The position numbers and the translations under genes are program-made. DNA of 64,000 nt from Pseudoxanthomonas composti (lineage in GTDB: Bacteria > Pseudomonadota > Gammaproteobacteria > Xanthomonadales > Xanthomonadaceae): assembly GCF_004122095.1 (NCBI RefSeq), contig NZ_SAWZ01000003.1:186001-250000 (forward strand). The letters run 5' to 3'. The notes under the pieces are model-generated. The model was not told the origin of the DNA. It ran no database searches and was given only the letters and a program-made list of their open reading frames with translations. This document shows positions 1 through 8,735 of this stretch, in pieces; positions within the stretch are counted from its first letter, which is position 1, and the number at the start of each line of letters is the position of its first letter.

Positions 1-1607
1 TCGCCATGGGCCACGACGGCATGCTGTATTCGCTGCCCAGTCGCGAGATCATCGCCGACTCGGTGGAGTACATGGTCAATGCGCACTGCGCCGATGCGCT
101 GGTGTGCATCTCCAACTGCGACAAGATCACCCCGGGCATGTTGATGGCCGCGCTGCGCCTGAACATCCCGACCGTGTTCGTGTCCGGCGGGCCGATGGAG
201 GCCGGCAAGACCCGGCTGGCCGACGGCAACTTCGCCGAGCACAAGCTGGACCTGATCGATGCCATGGTGATGGCCGCCGATCCGAACGCGACGGACGAAC
301 AGGTCGCCGCGGTCGAGCGCAGCGCCTGCCCGACCTGCGGCTCGTGCAGCGGCATGTTCACCGCCAACTCGATGAATTGCCTGACCGAGGCCCTGGGGCT
401 CTCGCTGCCGGGCAACGGCACCGTGGTGGCCACCCATGCCGATCGCGAGGCGCTGTTCAAGAAGGCCGGCGTCACCGCGGTGGAGCTGTGCCACCGCTGG
501 TACGGGGCGGAGGATCCGACTGCACTGCCGCGCGGCATCGCCACCTTCGAAGCCTTCGAGAACGCGATGACGCTGGACATCGCCATGGGCGGCTCGACCA
601 ATACCATCCTGCATCTGCTGGCCGCCGCGCAGGAGGGCGAGGTGCCCTTCGACATGCGCGACATCGACCGGCTCTCGCGACGCGTGCCGCAGCTGTGCAA
701 GGTCGCGCCGAACACGCAGAAGTACCACATCGAGGACGTGCACCGCGCCGGCGGCATCATGGCGATCCTGGGCGAACTGGCGCGTGGCGGGCTGCTGCAC
801 ACCGAGGTGCCCACCGTGCATGCCAGGACCCTGGCCGATGCCATCGGCAAGTGGGATGTGGCCCTCAGCGCGGACCAGGCCGTGCAGACCTTCTACAAGG
901 CAGGCCCCGCGGGCATCCCGACGCAGGTGGCCTTCAGCCAGGCCACGCGCTGGCCGTCGCTGGACGTGGACCGCGCGAAAGGCTGCATCCGCAGCGTCGC
1001 GCACGCCTATTCGGCCGAAGGCGGCCTGGCCGTGCTTTACGGCAACATCGCACTGGACGGCTGCGTGGTGAAGACCGCCGGCGTGGACGAATCGATCCAC
1101 GTGTTCGAAGGCACGGCCAAGGTGTTCGAAAGCCAGGACGCGGCGGTCAAGGGCATCCTGGGCGATGAGGTCAAGGCCGGCGACGTGGTGGTGATCCGCT
1201 ACGAAGGCCCCAAGGGCGGCCCGGGCATGCAGGAGATGCTGTACCCGACCTCGTACCTGAAATCCAAGGGCCTGGGCAAGCAGTGCGCGTTGCTGACCGA
1301 CGGGCGCTTTTCCGGCGGCACCTCGGGCCTGTCCATCGGCCACGCCTCGCCGGAAGCGGCCGCCGGCGGCGCCATCGGCCTGGTGCGCGATGGCGACAGG
1401 ATCCTGATCGACATCCCCAACCGCGGCATCAACCTGCTGGTGTCCGAGCAGGAGCTGGCCACCCGACGCGTCGAACAGGACGCCCGCGGCTGGAAGCCGG
1501 CCGAAGCACGGCCGCGCAAGGTCAGCACCGCATTGAAGGCCTATGCCCTGCTCGCCACCAGCGCCGACAAGGGCGCCGTGCGCGACAAGGCGCTGCTGGA
1601 CGGCTGA
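1..1607 (+). CDS. ilvD: Dihydroxy-acid dehydratase, 5' end outside window
   Basis: Dehydrates 2,3-dihydroxy acids to 2-keto acids, a late step of valine and isoleucine synthesis in the cytoplasm. The frame is open from base 3, and the first methionine seen (base 6) aligns with an internal MGH(G/D)G segment of E. coli IlvD, so roughly the first 80 residues lie outside the window. Visible hallmarks are CISNCDK, which carries a cluster cysteine and the conserved lysine, then [12 protein letters not shown], and near the C-terminus [15 protein letters not shown]. The product ends in an IlvD-typical [12 protein letters not shown] tail. Similarity to IlvD is near-continuous, and the paralogous sugar-acid dehydratase Edd is less likely. 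Confidence 0.96.
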   Translation, partial: AMGHDGMLYSLPSREIIADSVEYMVNAHCADALVCISNCDKITPGMLMAALRLNIPTVFVSGGPMEAGKTRLADGNFAEHKLDLIDAMVMAADPNATDEQVAAVERSACPTCGSCSGMFTANSMNCLTEALGLSLPGNGTVVATHADREALFKKAGVTAVELCHRWYGAEDPTALPRGIATFEAFENAMTLDIAMGGSTNTILHLLAAAQEGEVPFDMRDIDRLSRRVPQLCKVAPNTQKYHIEDVHRAGGIMAILGELARGGLLHTEVPTVHARTLADAIGKWDVALSADQAVQTFYKAGPAGIPTQVAFSQATRWPSLDVDRAKGCIRSVAHAYSAEGGLAVLYGNIALDGCVVKTAGVDESIHVFEGTAKVFESQDAAVKGILGDEVKAGDVVVIRYEGPKGGPGMQEMLYPTSYLKSKGLGKQCALLTDGRFSGGTSGLSIGHASPEAAAGGAIGLVRDGDRILIDIPNRGINLLVSEQELATRRVEQDARGWKPAEARPRKVSTALKAYALLATSADKGAVRDKALLDG

Positions 1608-1631
1608 GATCGCGCCCCTTGCGTTTCGAGG

Positions 1632-1892
1632 TCATGGAACGCTGTCTGTTCCGCTTGAGGCACGCGTCGGCAGGGCAATGCCGCGCACAGGCGTGTTGAT
1701 GGCGTAGCGGGTGCTGCGGCCGCCGCCGGGCAGCCGGCGCAGGCAGCCTTTCTCCACAAGATCGGACAGGTGTCGGGTCGCGGTCGCCTTGGATACCTTC
1801 TGGCAGGCTCTCAGCTGCGGCGCCAGCGCCTCGGCCTGCCAGTGGAACTGGGGCCAGTCCGGCTGTTGCCAGATCCAGAGAGGCGAGGTCAT
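1632..1892 (-). pseudogene. Fic family protein, internally deleted remnant
   Basis: The 86-residue product joins two ends of a Fic/DUF4172 protein. Residues 1-31 (WIWQQPDWPQFHW and after) match the DUF4172 N-terminus. From about residue 32 (KVSKATATRHLSDLVEKG, then a GGGRSTRY segment) it matches the C-terminal winged-helix segment. The roughly 300 residues between, including the HPFxxGNGR AMPylation motif, are absent, so no enzyme activity is expected. The reading frame survives across the junction, which leaves a short protein with a DNA-binding-like end. The start at 1892 was chosen because the DUF4172 similarity begins there. Whether the remnant is still made as a small repressor cannot be told from sequence. 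Confidence 0.75.
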
Positions 1893-1910
1893 CGCAATCG
1901 TCCTGATGGA

Positions 1911-1951
1911 TGAGCCGAATGAGTCGAGTAATCGGCTCATTGAATGAGCCG
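1911..1951. promoter_or_regulatory. Cluster of four TGAGCCGA half-sites
   Basis: TGAGCCGA occurs at 1911-1918 and 1944-1951. Between them lie TGAGTCGA (1920-1927) and TCGGCTCA (1932-1939), which form a palindrome with one mismatch and a 4-base spacer. Four half-sites within 41 bases, about 20-60 bases upstream of the Fic remnant start, look like an operator for a helix-turn-helix protein. The obvious candidate is the Fic gene's own C-terminal domain. This assignment is inference. Confidence 0.5.
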
Positions 1952-2021
1952 ATATTCATCCTGATCGGCGCATCCGCCAGTCTTGCGGTCAGGAGCGCCC
2001 CGTCACGCTGCCAGTGCTGCT

Positions 2022-3010
2022 TCAAGGTGTCGCCAGCGGCAGCGGGGTGAACTCCGCCGGCACCCAGGCGAAGGCTTCGTCCTCCTTGCGGATATGGCCC
2101 AGACCGGGGAAGGGCAGATGGGCGCCGGCAACCCACCAGCCGGCGTCGGTGGCCTGCTGCATCAGTCGCCGACGTGCGGCGATGGCGGCGATGCGGTCAC
2201 TGTCGGCCTCGAACGAGGCCTGCGGCTTGGCAAACTGCACGGCGTGGTAGTGGACGATGTCACCCCACACCAGCAGCCGCTGCCCAGCGCCGCCGTCGAA
2301 CAGATAGGACACATGGCCAACCGTGTGGCCATGCGAATCCAGCGCCTGCACCTCGCCTGGCAGCGCGTCGCCTGGCGCGAACAGGCGCAGGCGGCCCTGG
2401 GCTTGATAAGGCGCCACGGCCTTGCGGGCCAGTGGGAAGGCCCGCAAGGCTGCGGCGCGTTGGGCTCGGACGCGGGATCGAGCCAGTAGGCCGCATCGGC
2501 CCGGGTCAGCCACAGCCTGGCGTTGGGATAGGCCACCTGGCCCTGCGCACCAAGCACGCCGCACAGATGGTCCGGGTGGGCATGGGTGAGCAGCACGTCG
2601 TCCACCTGCGCCGGGTCCACGCCGGCCGCGCGCAGGTTGCTCAGCACCTGGCCCAGGCCGGGGCCGAAGCAGTTGGCGGTACCGGTGTCCACCAGGATGA
2701 GATGGGTGCCGTCCTGCACCAGGTAGGCGTTGACCGCGGTCTGCAGGCCCTTGCCGTCCTCAGGCACGTAGCGGCCGTCCAGCAGGCGGGTGATGTTGCC
2801 GGCGTCGACGCCGAGCAGCTGCTGGCGCGGCAAGGCCACGGTGCCATCGAACAGCGCGGTCACCCGCAGCCTGCCGATCTGCTGCCGGTAATAGCCGGGC
2901 ACCTGCGCGGTGGGCCTATCGCTTGCGCTGGCGTGCGCGGCACCGCCGCAGGCGCCGCCCGCGCTCAGCAGGGCCGCGGCGAGTAGCAAACGTGGTGAGA
3001 ACAGGGTCAT
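2022..3010 (-). pseudogene. MBL-fold metallo-hydrolase, frameshifted
   Basis: An exported metallo-beta-lactamase-fold hydrolase split over two frames. The first frame starts at 3010 with a signal peptide (LLLAAALLSAGG) and carries the metal motif HAHPDH at residues 143-148. The similarity then moves to another frame near 2455-2459, at a GC-rich GGCTGCGGCGCG run, and continues with HGHTVGH and a late His (HLPFPGLGH). The second frame is reached if one base has been lost. All metal ligands exist across the two frames, so either a recent mutation or an assembly error would explain it. A signal peptide and similarity to periplasmic lactonase-like MBL proteins are all that suggest function. An AraC gene lies upstream on the same strand. 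Confidence 0.75.
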
Positions 3011-3211
3011 GCGGGAGTCTCCAGGGATGCGCGCCGGATGGCGCCCTGGGCACATGCTGGGAGAGGCAGCGCGCGCGAATCGCTCAACCGCCTGCGCGCA
3101 ACGCTCAGCCGTGCGCGACAGCGCAGCCTTGCGCATCGCGGCCAGCGCACGCGCGCTGGGCGGCTCACGCAGCCCTCGTACTCACTGGCACGCAGGCGAG
3201 CGCCGCGGCGT

Positions 3212-4054
3212 TCAGTCCGGCAACTGGTTGCCGATGCGTGCCGGGTCCAGCCCATAGCGCTGCTGGAAGCGCTGGCTAAAGCTGCGTGCCGAACGGTAGC
3301 CCACGCGGGCGGCAACGGTCTTCAACGGCCAGCGCGTGGTGTAGAGCAGTTCCATCGCGCGTGCCAGACGCGCCTCGACGATGAGCTGGCGCAGGGAGGT
3401 GCGTTCGGCGGCCAGGCGGCGGCGCAGGGTGGCCCCACTGAGCGACAGCGCCTGCTCGAGATCGCGCGACTGCCAGTCGCGCTCCGGTTGGTCGGCCACC
3501 AGCGCCTGCACCTGCGTGGCCAGGGTCGGCTCGGGTGGCAGCAGCAGGCTGCCGTGTCCGCGACGGCAGAGCGTCACCACCATGCCCGCCAGCACCAGCC
3601 GTGCTTCGGCGTAGCGCCCTTCGGCGAGCGCCTGACGCCACAGCGGCAATGCCGTGGCGAATTCCTCGATAGGCAGTCGCGCCAGGGCTTGGCCGGGTTG
3701 GGGCAGGGGTTCGGCCCAGAGCAGACGCGCGGCCTCCAGCACCTCGGCGCACAGGGGAATCACCGCGGTCAGGTACAGGCCGCTGGCGGCATCGGGCGTG
3801 TTGATCACATCGATGCGGCAGGCCCGGGTGGTCAGGAACAGATCGCCCGGCTCAAACGCAAGCAGCTGCGTCGCGCTGCTGACCTGCTTGCGGCCTTGTA
3901 GCAGGATCGCCACCTGCGGCCCGGGGATGTCCACCGACTGGGCGCCATGTTCGCGGCGCGCGGCGATGCAGGCGAAACCTTCGGCCCGAGCGCAGTCGGC
4001 CAGCGTGGCCAGGTCGGCCAGCAGGGTCTGTCGCGCGGGCAGGGCATGGTTCAT
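3212..4054 (-). CDS. AraC family transcriptional regulator
   Basis: 280 residues. The N-terminal half fits the AraC_N ligand-sensing type (VAILLQGRKQV near residue 50, then a cupin-like strand pattern). The last 100 residues hold two helix-turn-helix units, ending with the AraC signature region ARVGYRSARSFSQRFQQRYG. It is on the same strand as the frameshifted MBL hydrolase, 200 bases upstream of it, with no other gene between, so it may control that gene; this is inference. The start at 4054 is the first ATG of the frame and gives a full-length family member. Confidence 0.88.
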   Translation of the reverse strand: MNHALPARQTLLADLATLADCARAEGFACIAARREHGAQSVDIPGPQVAILLQGRKQVSSATQLLAFEPGDLFLTTRACRIDVINTPDAASGLYLTAVIPLCAEVLEAARLLWAEPLPQPGQALARLPIEEFATALPLWRQALAEGRYAEARLVLAGMVVTLCRRGHGSLLLPPEPTLATQVQALVADQPERDWQSRDLEQALSLSGATLRRRLAAERTSLRQLIVEARLARAMELLYTTRWPLKTVAARVGYRSARSFSQRFQQRYGLDPARIGNQLPD

Positions 4055-4250
4055 TGCCCTGGCATGGTACGCGCGGCGCGCGGCTCGGACAGGATGTCCG
4101 CTACGCCCATGCCCACGGAGCCCACATCCGCGCCTGCCCTGTCTGCTGACCGCCCGCCGCTCCCGCGCACTCCGCCGACGACACCCGCCTGGGGGACGTC
4201 TAAGCCAAGCAGCTCGAGAGCGTGAAGTTCGTCAGCGGCCGCCGCGCGCG

Positions 4251-4823
4251 TCACCAGATCAGGTCGTCGGGCACCTTGAAGCGGTCCTGATCGTAGAAGT
4301 CGTCGCTGGCGGGCGTGGCGTTGTCCGCCGCCGCGGCCGATGTCTCGCCAACCTTGCGGCCGTGGTCGAGCAGCACACAGGCCCCGTCGCGCTCGTAGAC
4401 CTTCTGCGCGGCGGCGCGAGGGATCAGTTCAACGCCATCGCCATGACGCACGATCACCAGGGCACCACTGGCCAGTTGCGTGCGAAGCGCGGCATCGACC
4501 AGCACGGTGCGGATGCGTTGGCCATCGTTGAAACGGTATTCGATCTCGCCGCCGCGCTTGACCTTGTGCGTGTCGACGATCTGCCGGATCTGCGCCTGCA
4601 GCTCCTGGCGCTTGGCCTGGGCGTTGCGCTCGGCGGCCAGGGCACGGTCGCGCTCGGCGCGTTCGGCTTGCAGCTTGGCCGCATCGACCTTGTCCTGATC
4701 GACTGGCGGCTTGGCCGGGCCTTTGGCCAGGCGCGCCTTCACCTGATCGCGGGCGATCTGGTCGGCCTTGCCCTTCTTGACCAGGCCGGCCTTGAGCAGC
4801 TGTTCCTGCAGGGGATTACGCAT
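4251..4823 (-). CDS. DUF2058 domain protein (YaiL-like)
   Basis: 190 residues beginning MRNPLQEQLLKAGLVKKGKA, the typical DUF2058 opening, which is why the start is set at 4823 rather than at the open frame's earlier codon. Residues 45-90 are rich in K, R, E, A and Q and probably form a long charged helix or coiled coil. The second half holds the conserved EIEYRFNDGQRI region, and the C-terminus DRFKVPDDLIW is also family-typical. The protein should be cytoplasmic and nucleic-acid-like in charge. E. coli YaiL has been linked to nucleotide or ribosome biology, but no reaction is established. It stands alone, with intergenic space on both sides. Confidence 0.88.
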   Translation of the reverse strand: MRNPLQEQLLKAGLVKKGKADQIARDQVKARLAKGPAKPPVDQDKVDAAKLQAERAERDRALAAERNAQAKRQELQAQIRQIVDTHKVKRGGEIEYRFNDGQRIRTVLVDAALRTQLASGALVIVRHGDGVELIPRAAAQKVYERDGACVLLDHGRKVGETSAAAADNATPASDDFYDQDRFKVPDDLIW

Positions 4824-4998
4824 GACGGTACTGGGGGAGACTGCGGGTGCGCAGTGTAGCGCCGGGCGTTGGGGACGGCCGCTGGCGTGTGGCGGCTCCT
4901 TTCCGCCACCGTCCCAGGGGCCACGATGCGTGCGGTTCAAGGGTGCCTAGAAGATCCTGTCCTGGCCAGCTTGAGTCGGTGGCAGATCGTCCGGCGGG

Positions 4999-5080
4999 CG
5001 CGGCTCTCGTTGCGAAGGAGGCGCTTCGGGAAAGCGCCTTCGCGGCTGATGGCCCTAGGGCACGTAGAGCCGCTGCCACG
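4999..5080. repeat. REP-like hairpin, degenerate
   Basis: Arms GCGGCTCT and AGAGCCGC flank an inner palindrome, AGGCGCTT with AAGCGCCT. The inner sequence (TTCGCGGCTGATGGCC) is shared with the other REP elements of this window. It lies between the DUF2058 gene and a lipoprotein gene. Upstream bases 4824-4998 hold nothing recognisable apart from a short GGCGG/CCGCC hairpin near 4895. Confidence 0.6.
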
Positions 5081-5109
5081 CGGCGAACTAGGCGTCAGTC
5101 GAGGCACTC

Positions 5110-5799
5110 TCAGGGCGTGTCGGCAGGCGGTGGCGACGTCAGGCAGTACTGGTTGGTGGACACCACGTCGGCAGGCTCGACGGCGACGAAACTGGCCTGC
5201 GCGCCGGCGGCCGCTGCCGCATCCTTGGAGGACGCGCCGTTGGTGGTCTCGTTGCGATACAGGCCGGAGTAGCGGCAGACCTGGCCGATCTGCTGGGTGT
5301 TGCCGCGGACGGCAACGGCAGCCGCGTCCGCACCAGCGCCCGTCGCCGCCTGGCCGCCGAGGGTGAAGCGCGCGGTCTCCGCGTCGCGGCACTCCAGCGA
5401 CGCGTCGGTCACGTCCAGTCGCAGGTAGACGATCTGGCCGGCCTCGGCCGGCGGCGCGGCGTCGACTTGCAGGCCCTGCACGCGCGGCGCCCACACCGGG
5501 ATGCCGCGGCGGCCATCGCCGGGCTTGCAGCCGGGAACCCCAGGGATGCCACCATCGTTGGCGATGTCCTGCGCGCCCTGGTAGGCCGGCTCGGACGCGC
5601 GGCCATCGGTGCCGGTGGCAGGGGTCGGCGGGGTGGCCGGGACCCCGCAATAGCCCTGATCGCAGCGCTGGCCGCTGGCGCAGTCCGCATCGGTGGAACA
5701 GGTTGGCGGAACAGTGGCGGTGGCCGCGGCCTCGGGCTCACGCGACTGGCAGCCGCACAGGGCGATAGCCAGCGCCAGCAGGGAGATGGAGGTCTTCAA
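5110..5799 (-). CDS. Putative lipoprotein with Cys-rich segment
   Basis: 229 residues. A TTG start at 5799 is preferred: GGAG lies 6 bases upstream, and it gives a signal peptide MKTSISLLALAIALCGC with a lipobox at the final Cys. Residues 31-51 contain a compact cysteine pattern (CSTDADCASGQRCDQGYCG) like small disulfide-rich modules of surface proteins. The rest has two halves rich in Gly, Ala and Asp without a recognised fold, with single Cys residues that could pair. It is likely anchored in the outer membrane facing the periplasm. I do not recognise the family. REP hairpins lie on both sides. Confidence 0.7.
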   Translation of the reverse strand: MKTSISLLALAIALCGCQSREPEAAATATVPPTCSTDADCASGQRCDQGYCGVPATPPTPATGTDGRASEPAYQGAQDIANDGGIPGVPGCKPGDGRRGIPVWAPRVQGLQVDAAPPAEAGQIVYLRLDVTDASLECRDAETARFTLGGQAATGAGADAAAVAVRGNTQQIGQVCRYSGLYRNETTNGASSKDAAAAAGAQASFVAVEPADVVSTNQYCLTSPPPADTP

Positions 5800-5983
5800 G
5801 TGCGGCTCCGCGGGGGACTTCGCCGCGCAGCATGGCCAGCGTGGCATTAAGCCGATGTGGCCGGGGAGGGAAGCCTGAGGAGAGCGCGTGCCGGTTCAGG
5901 ACAGGTGCGGTGCTTGCAGAGGGTCTGGGGTGAGTGCTGATTTGCCTTTCCCGGGGATCAGCAGAGAGTTGTGGAGGGATGAT

Positions 5984-6087
5984 GTGGGAGCGGCTCCGGT
6001 TGGCCTCGGGCCATCAGCCGCGAAGGGGCTTTATCGGGAAAGCCTCTTCGCGGCTGATGGCCCGAGGCCACCCGGAGCCGCTCCCAC
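5984..6087. repeat. REP-like long inverted repeat
   Basis: A near-perfect hairpin with arms of about 48 bases that differ at two positions. It opens GTGGGAGCGGCTCCGG and closes with the complement, and has a TATCGG-like turn. It is the best-preserved member of the REP family in the window. It sits 3' of the GH92 gene (which ends at 6223, minus strand) and upstream of the lipoprotein gene. Bases 5800-5983 and 6088-6222 show no gene; the latter has short GACAGCTCCCGACAG-type inverted pieces only. Confidence 0.85.
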
Positions 6088-6222
6088 AAAAATACCCAGC
6101 TGCCAGCTCCCGACAGCTTCGACAGCTCCCGGCAGTTCCAACAGCGTTGGCAGCGCTCCATATCAGGCGCCGATGCAGTCAGCGGGCGTACTCGCCCGCT
6201 GCCCACACGCGTGCGCTGACTG

Positions 6223-8565
6223 CTAGCGCTTGGTCGACTGCGAGTACGGCTGCTGCTGCGGGTGCGTGCCCCACTGCTTGTTGGGCTCGGCCTGCATGGT
6301 GAAGCGCAGCTCGCCGCCGGCCATGATCTCCTCATGACGCAGGAAGGCGCGGTCCAGCGGCTTGCCGTTCAGGGTGGCGCTACCTACGTAGGCGTGGGCG
6401 GCATCCAGGCCTTCGGCGGTCACGGTGAACTGCTTGCCGTTGGGCAGGTTCAGCGTGGCGCGCGGCAGGAACGGGCGGCCGATGATGTACTCGTTGCTGG
6501 CCGGGGCCACCGGGTAGAAGCCCAGCGCGGTGAACACGTACCAGGCCGACATCTGGCCCAGGTCGTCGTTGCCCACCAGGCCATCCGGGCGCGCGGAGAA
6601 CTGGCTTTCCATGATCTGCTTCAGGCGCGCCTGCGAGCGCCAGGGCTGGCCGGCATAGGAATACAGATAGGCGACGTGGTGGCTGGGCTCGTTGCCGTGC
6701 GCGTACCAGCCGATCAGGCCGGTGATGTCTTCCATGTGCTCGAAGATCTTCGGGTCGACTTTGGCATTGAACACCTCGTCCAGCCGCCCCAGCAGCTTGT
6801 CCGCGCCGCCATGGGCCTTGGCCAGGCCGGCCACGTCCTGCGGCACGTACCAGGAGTACTGCCAGGCGTTGCCTTCGGTGAAATCGGTGCCGTAGCCGCT
6901 GGCCGCCGGATCGAAGGGCTCGCGGAACTTGCCGTTGCGCAGCTTGGCGCGCATGAAGCCGGTTTTGGGGTCGAAGGCGTTCTTCCAGTTGCCGGCGCGC
7001 TTGGCGAAGCTGGCGGCCACGTCCTTGCGCCCCATGTCCTGGGCGACCTGGGCGATGGTCCAGTCGTCGAAGGCGTATTCCAGGGTCTTGGAGGCGGCTT
7101 CGCCCTCCTCGTCGATCGGCACGTAGCCCAGCTCGCGGTATTGCTTGATGCCATCGTAGGGGCCGTAGTTGGCGCTGGCGACCATGGCATCGAGCGCTTC
7201 ACCGGTGTCGTAACCGCGGATGCCCTTCATGTAGGCGTCGGCGATCACCGGCACGGCGTGGTAGCCGATCATGCACCAGGTCTCCAGACCGTGGAACGAC
7301 CACACCGGCAGGATGCCGTAGGGACTTTCGCGGCGCGAGGCCAGCAGCGAATTGACCACGTCGTTGTTGCGCTGCGCCGGCTGGGTCAGCGTCATCAGCG
7401 GATGCAGGGCGCGGTAGGTGTCCCACAGCGAGAAGGTGGAGTAGTTGGTGAAGCCCTGCGCCTGGTGCACGGCGTTGTCCGGTCCGCGGTAACGGCCGTC
7501 GCTGTCCATGAACAGCGTCGGCCCCAGCATGGTGTGGTACAGAGCGGTGTAGAAGCTGGTGCGGTCCGTCTCAGGCGCCTGCACATCCACGGCAGACAGC
7601 GCCTTGCCCCAGGTCTGCTTGGCCGCGCTGCGCACGCCGTCGAAATCGAAGGCCGGCACTTCCGCATCGAGATTGGCGATGGCGCCAGCCTCGCTGACCG
7701 GGGAGATGGCGACCTTGACGATCAGCGGCTCGGCCGAGGCATCGCCGAAGTCCAGCGTGCCTACCAGCTGGCGGCCCTCGATCTGCGCGCGCTGGGTCGG
7801 GTCCTTCTCCGCCGGCGGGGCGAACCCCTTGTAGGGGATGTCCTGCTCGGTGTTGTGGAAGGCATGGCCCTTCACCGGGCGCGAGAACTTCATCGCGAAG
7901 TACAGCTGGCGACCGGGCGCCCAGCCGCGGGTCTCGCGGAAGCCGGTCACCGTGCCATCGGGCTGGATGCGCAGGCGCGACCAGGAGATCTTGCCCGGGT
8001 AGTCGTACATGCTGGTGCGCAGGTCCACCAGCACGTGCGCGGGCTGGCCCTTGGGGAAGGTATAGCGGTGCACGCCCACGCGCGGGCTGGCGGTGAGTTC
8101 GGCGCGCACCTTGTAGTCGGCCAGGGTCACCGCGTAGTAGCCGGGTTCGGCTTTCTCGGTGTCGTGCGAGAAACGCGAGGTATAGCCGCTGCCCGGCTGG
8201 TCCGGGTCGCCGCGCTTCAGCTTGACCTGCCCGGCGATCGGCATCACCAGCACGTCGCCCAGGTCCGAATGCCCGGTGCCGGAGAAGTGCGTATGCGAGA
8301 AGCCGACGATGGTCGTATCGGTGTAGCGGTAGCCGGCGGCCCAGCCATAGCCGTCCTTGCGCGACTGGATCCGCGTGTCCGGGCTGAGCTGGATCATGCC
8401 GAAGGGCGTGGTCGCACCGGGGAAGGTGTGGCCTTCGCCACCGGTGCCGATGAAGGGATCCACCGATGCAAATGCCTGATCGGCAACGGAACTCGGTGTC
8501 TGGGCGTGTGCCGTTCCGAGCGTGGCGGTCATCAGCGCAGCGGCGACCAATCGCATGGCGTGCAT
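6223..8565 (-). CDS. GH92 family alpha-mannosidase, exported
   Basis: Glycoside hydrolase family 92 enzymes are calcium-dependent exo-alpha-mannosidases that remove mannose, mostly alpha-1,2-linked, from glycans. The 780-residue product has a signal peptide (MHAMRLVAAALMTATLGTAHA). Family motifs include FIGTGGEGHTFPGAT near residue 35, HTHFSGTGHSDLGD near 90 and, close to the C-terminus, GLVGNDDLGQMSAWYV. The start at 8565 has AGGTGAGAGA just upstream and is preferred to a TTG at 8583. It is divergent from the sugar transporter and the AGE-family gene at 8736-11388, which suggests one mannoside-use module. The linkage preference cannot be read from sequence. Confidence 0.93.
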   Translation of the reverse strand: MHAMRLVAAALMTATLGTAHAQTPSSVADQAFASVDPFIGTGGEGHTFPGATTPFGMIQLSPDTRIQSRKDGYGWAAGYRYTDTTIVGFSHTHFSGTGHSDLGDVLVMPIAGQVKLKRGDPDQPGSGYTSRFSHDTEKAEPGYYAVTLADYKVRAELTASPRVGVHRYTFPKGQPAHVLVDLRTSMYDYPGKISWSRLRIQPDGTVTGFRETRGWAPGRQLYFAMKFSRPVKGHAFHNTEQDIPYKGFAPPAEKDPTQRAQIEGRQLVGTLDFGDASAEPLIVKVAISPVSEAGAIANLDAEVPAFDFDGVRSAAKQTWGKALSAVDVQAPETDRTSFYTALYHTMLGPTLFMDSDGRYRGPDNAVHQAQGFTNYSTFSLWDTYRALHPLMTLTQPAQRNNDVVNSLLASRRESPYGILPVWSFHGLETWCMIGYHAVPVIADAYMKGIRGYDTGEALDAMVASANYGPYDGIKQYRELGYVPIDEEGEAASKTLEYAFDDWTIAQVAQDMGRKDVAASFAKRAGNWKNAFDPKTGFMRAKLRNGKFREPFDPAASGYGTDFTEGNAWQYSWYVPQDVAGLAKAHGGADKLLGRLDEVFNAKVDPKIFEHMEDITGLIGWYAHGNEPSHHVAYLYSYAGQPWRSQARLKQIMESQFSARPDGLVGNDDLGQMSAWYVFTALGFYPVAPASNEYIIGRPFLPRATLNLPNGKQFTVTAEGLDAAHAYVGSATLNGKPLDRAFLRHEEIMAGGELRFTMQAEPNKQWGTHPQQQPYSQSTKR

Positions 8566-8735
8566 CGTTCTCTCACCTATCAACGGAAATAAAACGATTG
8601 AAACCCTATCATTGTCCGCTCAGGTGGCGTGGTGCACCGCATCATGTAACCGCGACTGCAGCTGGCATCATGGCCGGCCGTCGCGACGCCTGTGGCGGTT
8701 TCACTTATCCCTACCTGCAACGCCGGAGCCGTCGA
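8566..8735. promoter_or_regulatory. Divergent promoter region of mannose module
   Basis: A 170-base gap between the GH92 gene and the transporter gene. It contains an AT-rich stretch at 8585-8615 (AAATAAAACGATTGAAACC) unlike the GC-rich surroundings. On the minus strand, GACAAT and TTTTAT are spaced 16 bases apart and could be the GH92 promoter. No convincing operator palindrome is visible, and no regulator gene lies in the module. Confidence 0.35.

Noticed and set aside
1522..2136. A 204-residue frame covering the Fic remnant
   Set aside because: It overlaps the DUF4172 and winged-helix similarity in another frame and has no similarity of its own.
6262..8592. A 776-residue open frame on the plus strand opposite the GH92 gene
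   Set aside because: It lacks domain similarity and reads as Gly/Val/His/Gln-rich antisense of a strongly supported gene; long antisense frames are expected at this GC content.
8585..8615. LacI-type operator in the mannose module
   Set aside because: AT-rich sequence is present but no even palindrome of the LacI type could be drawn.
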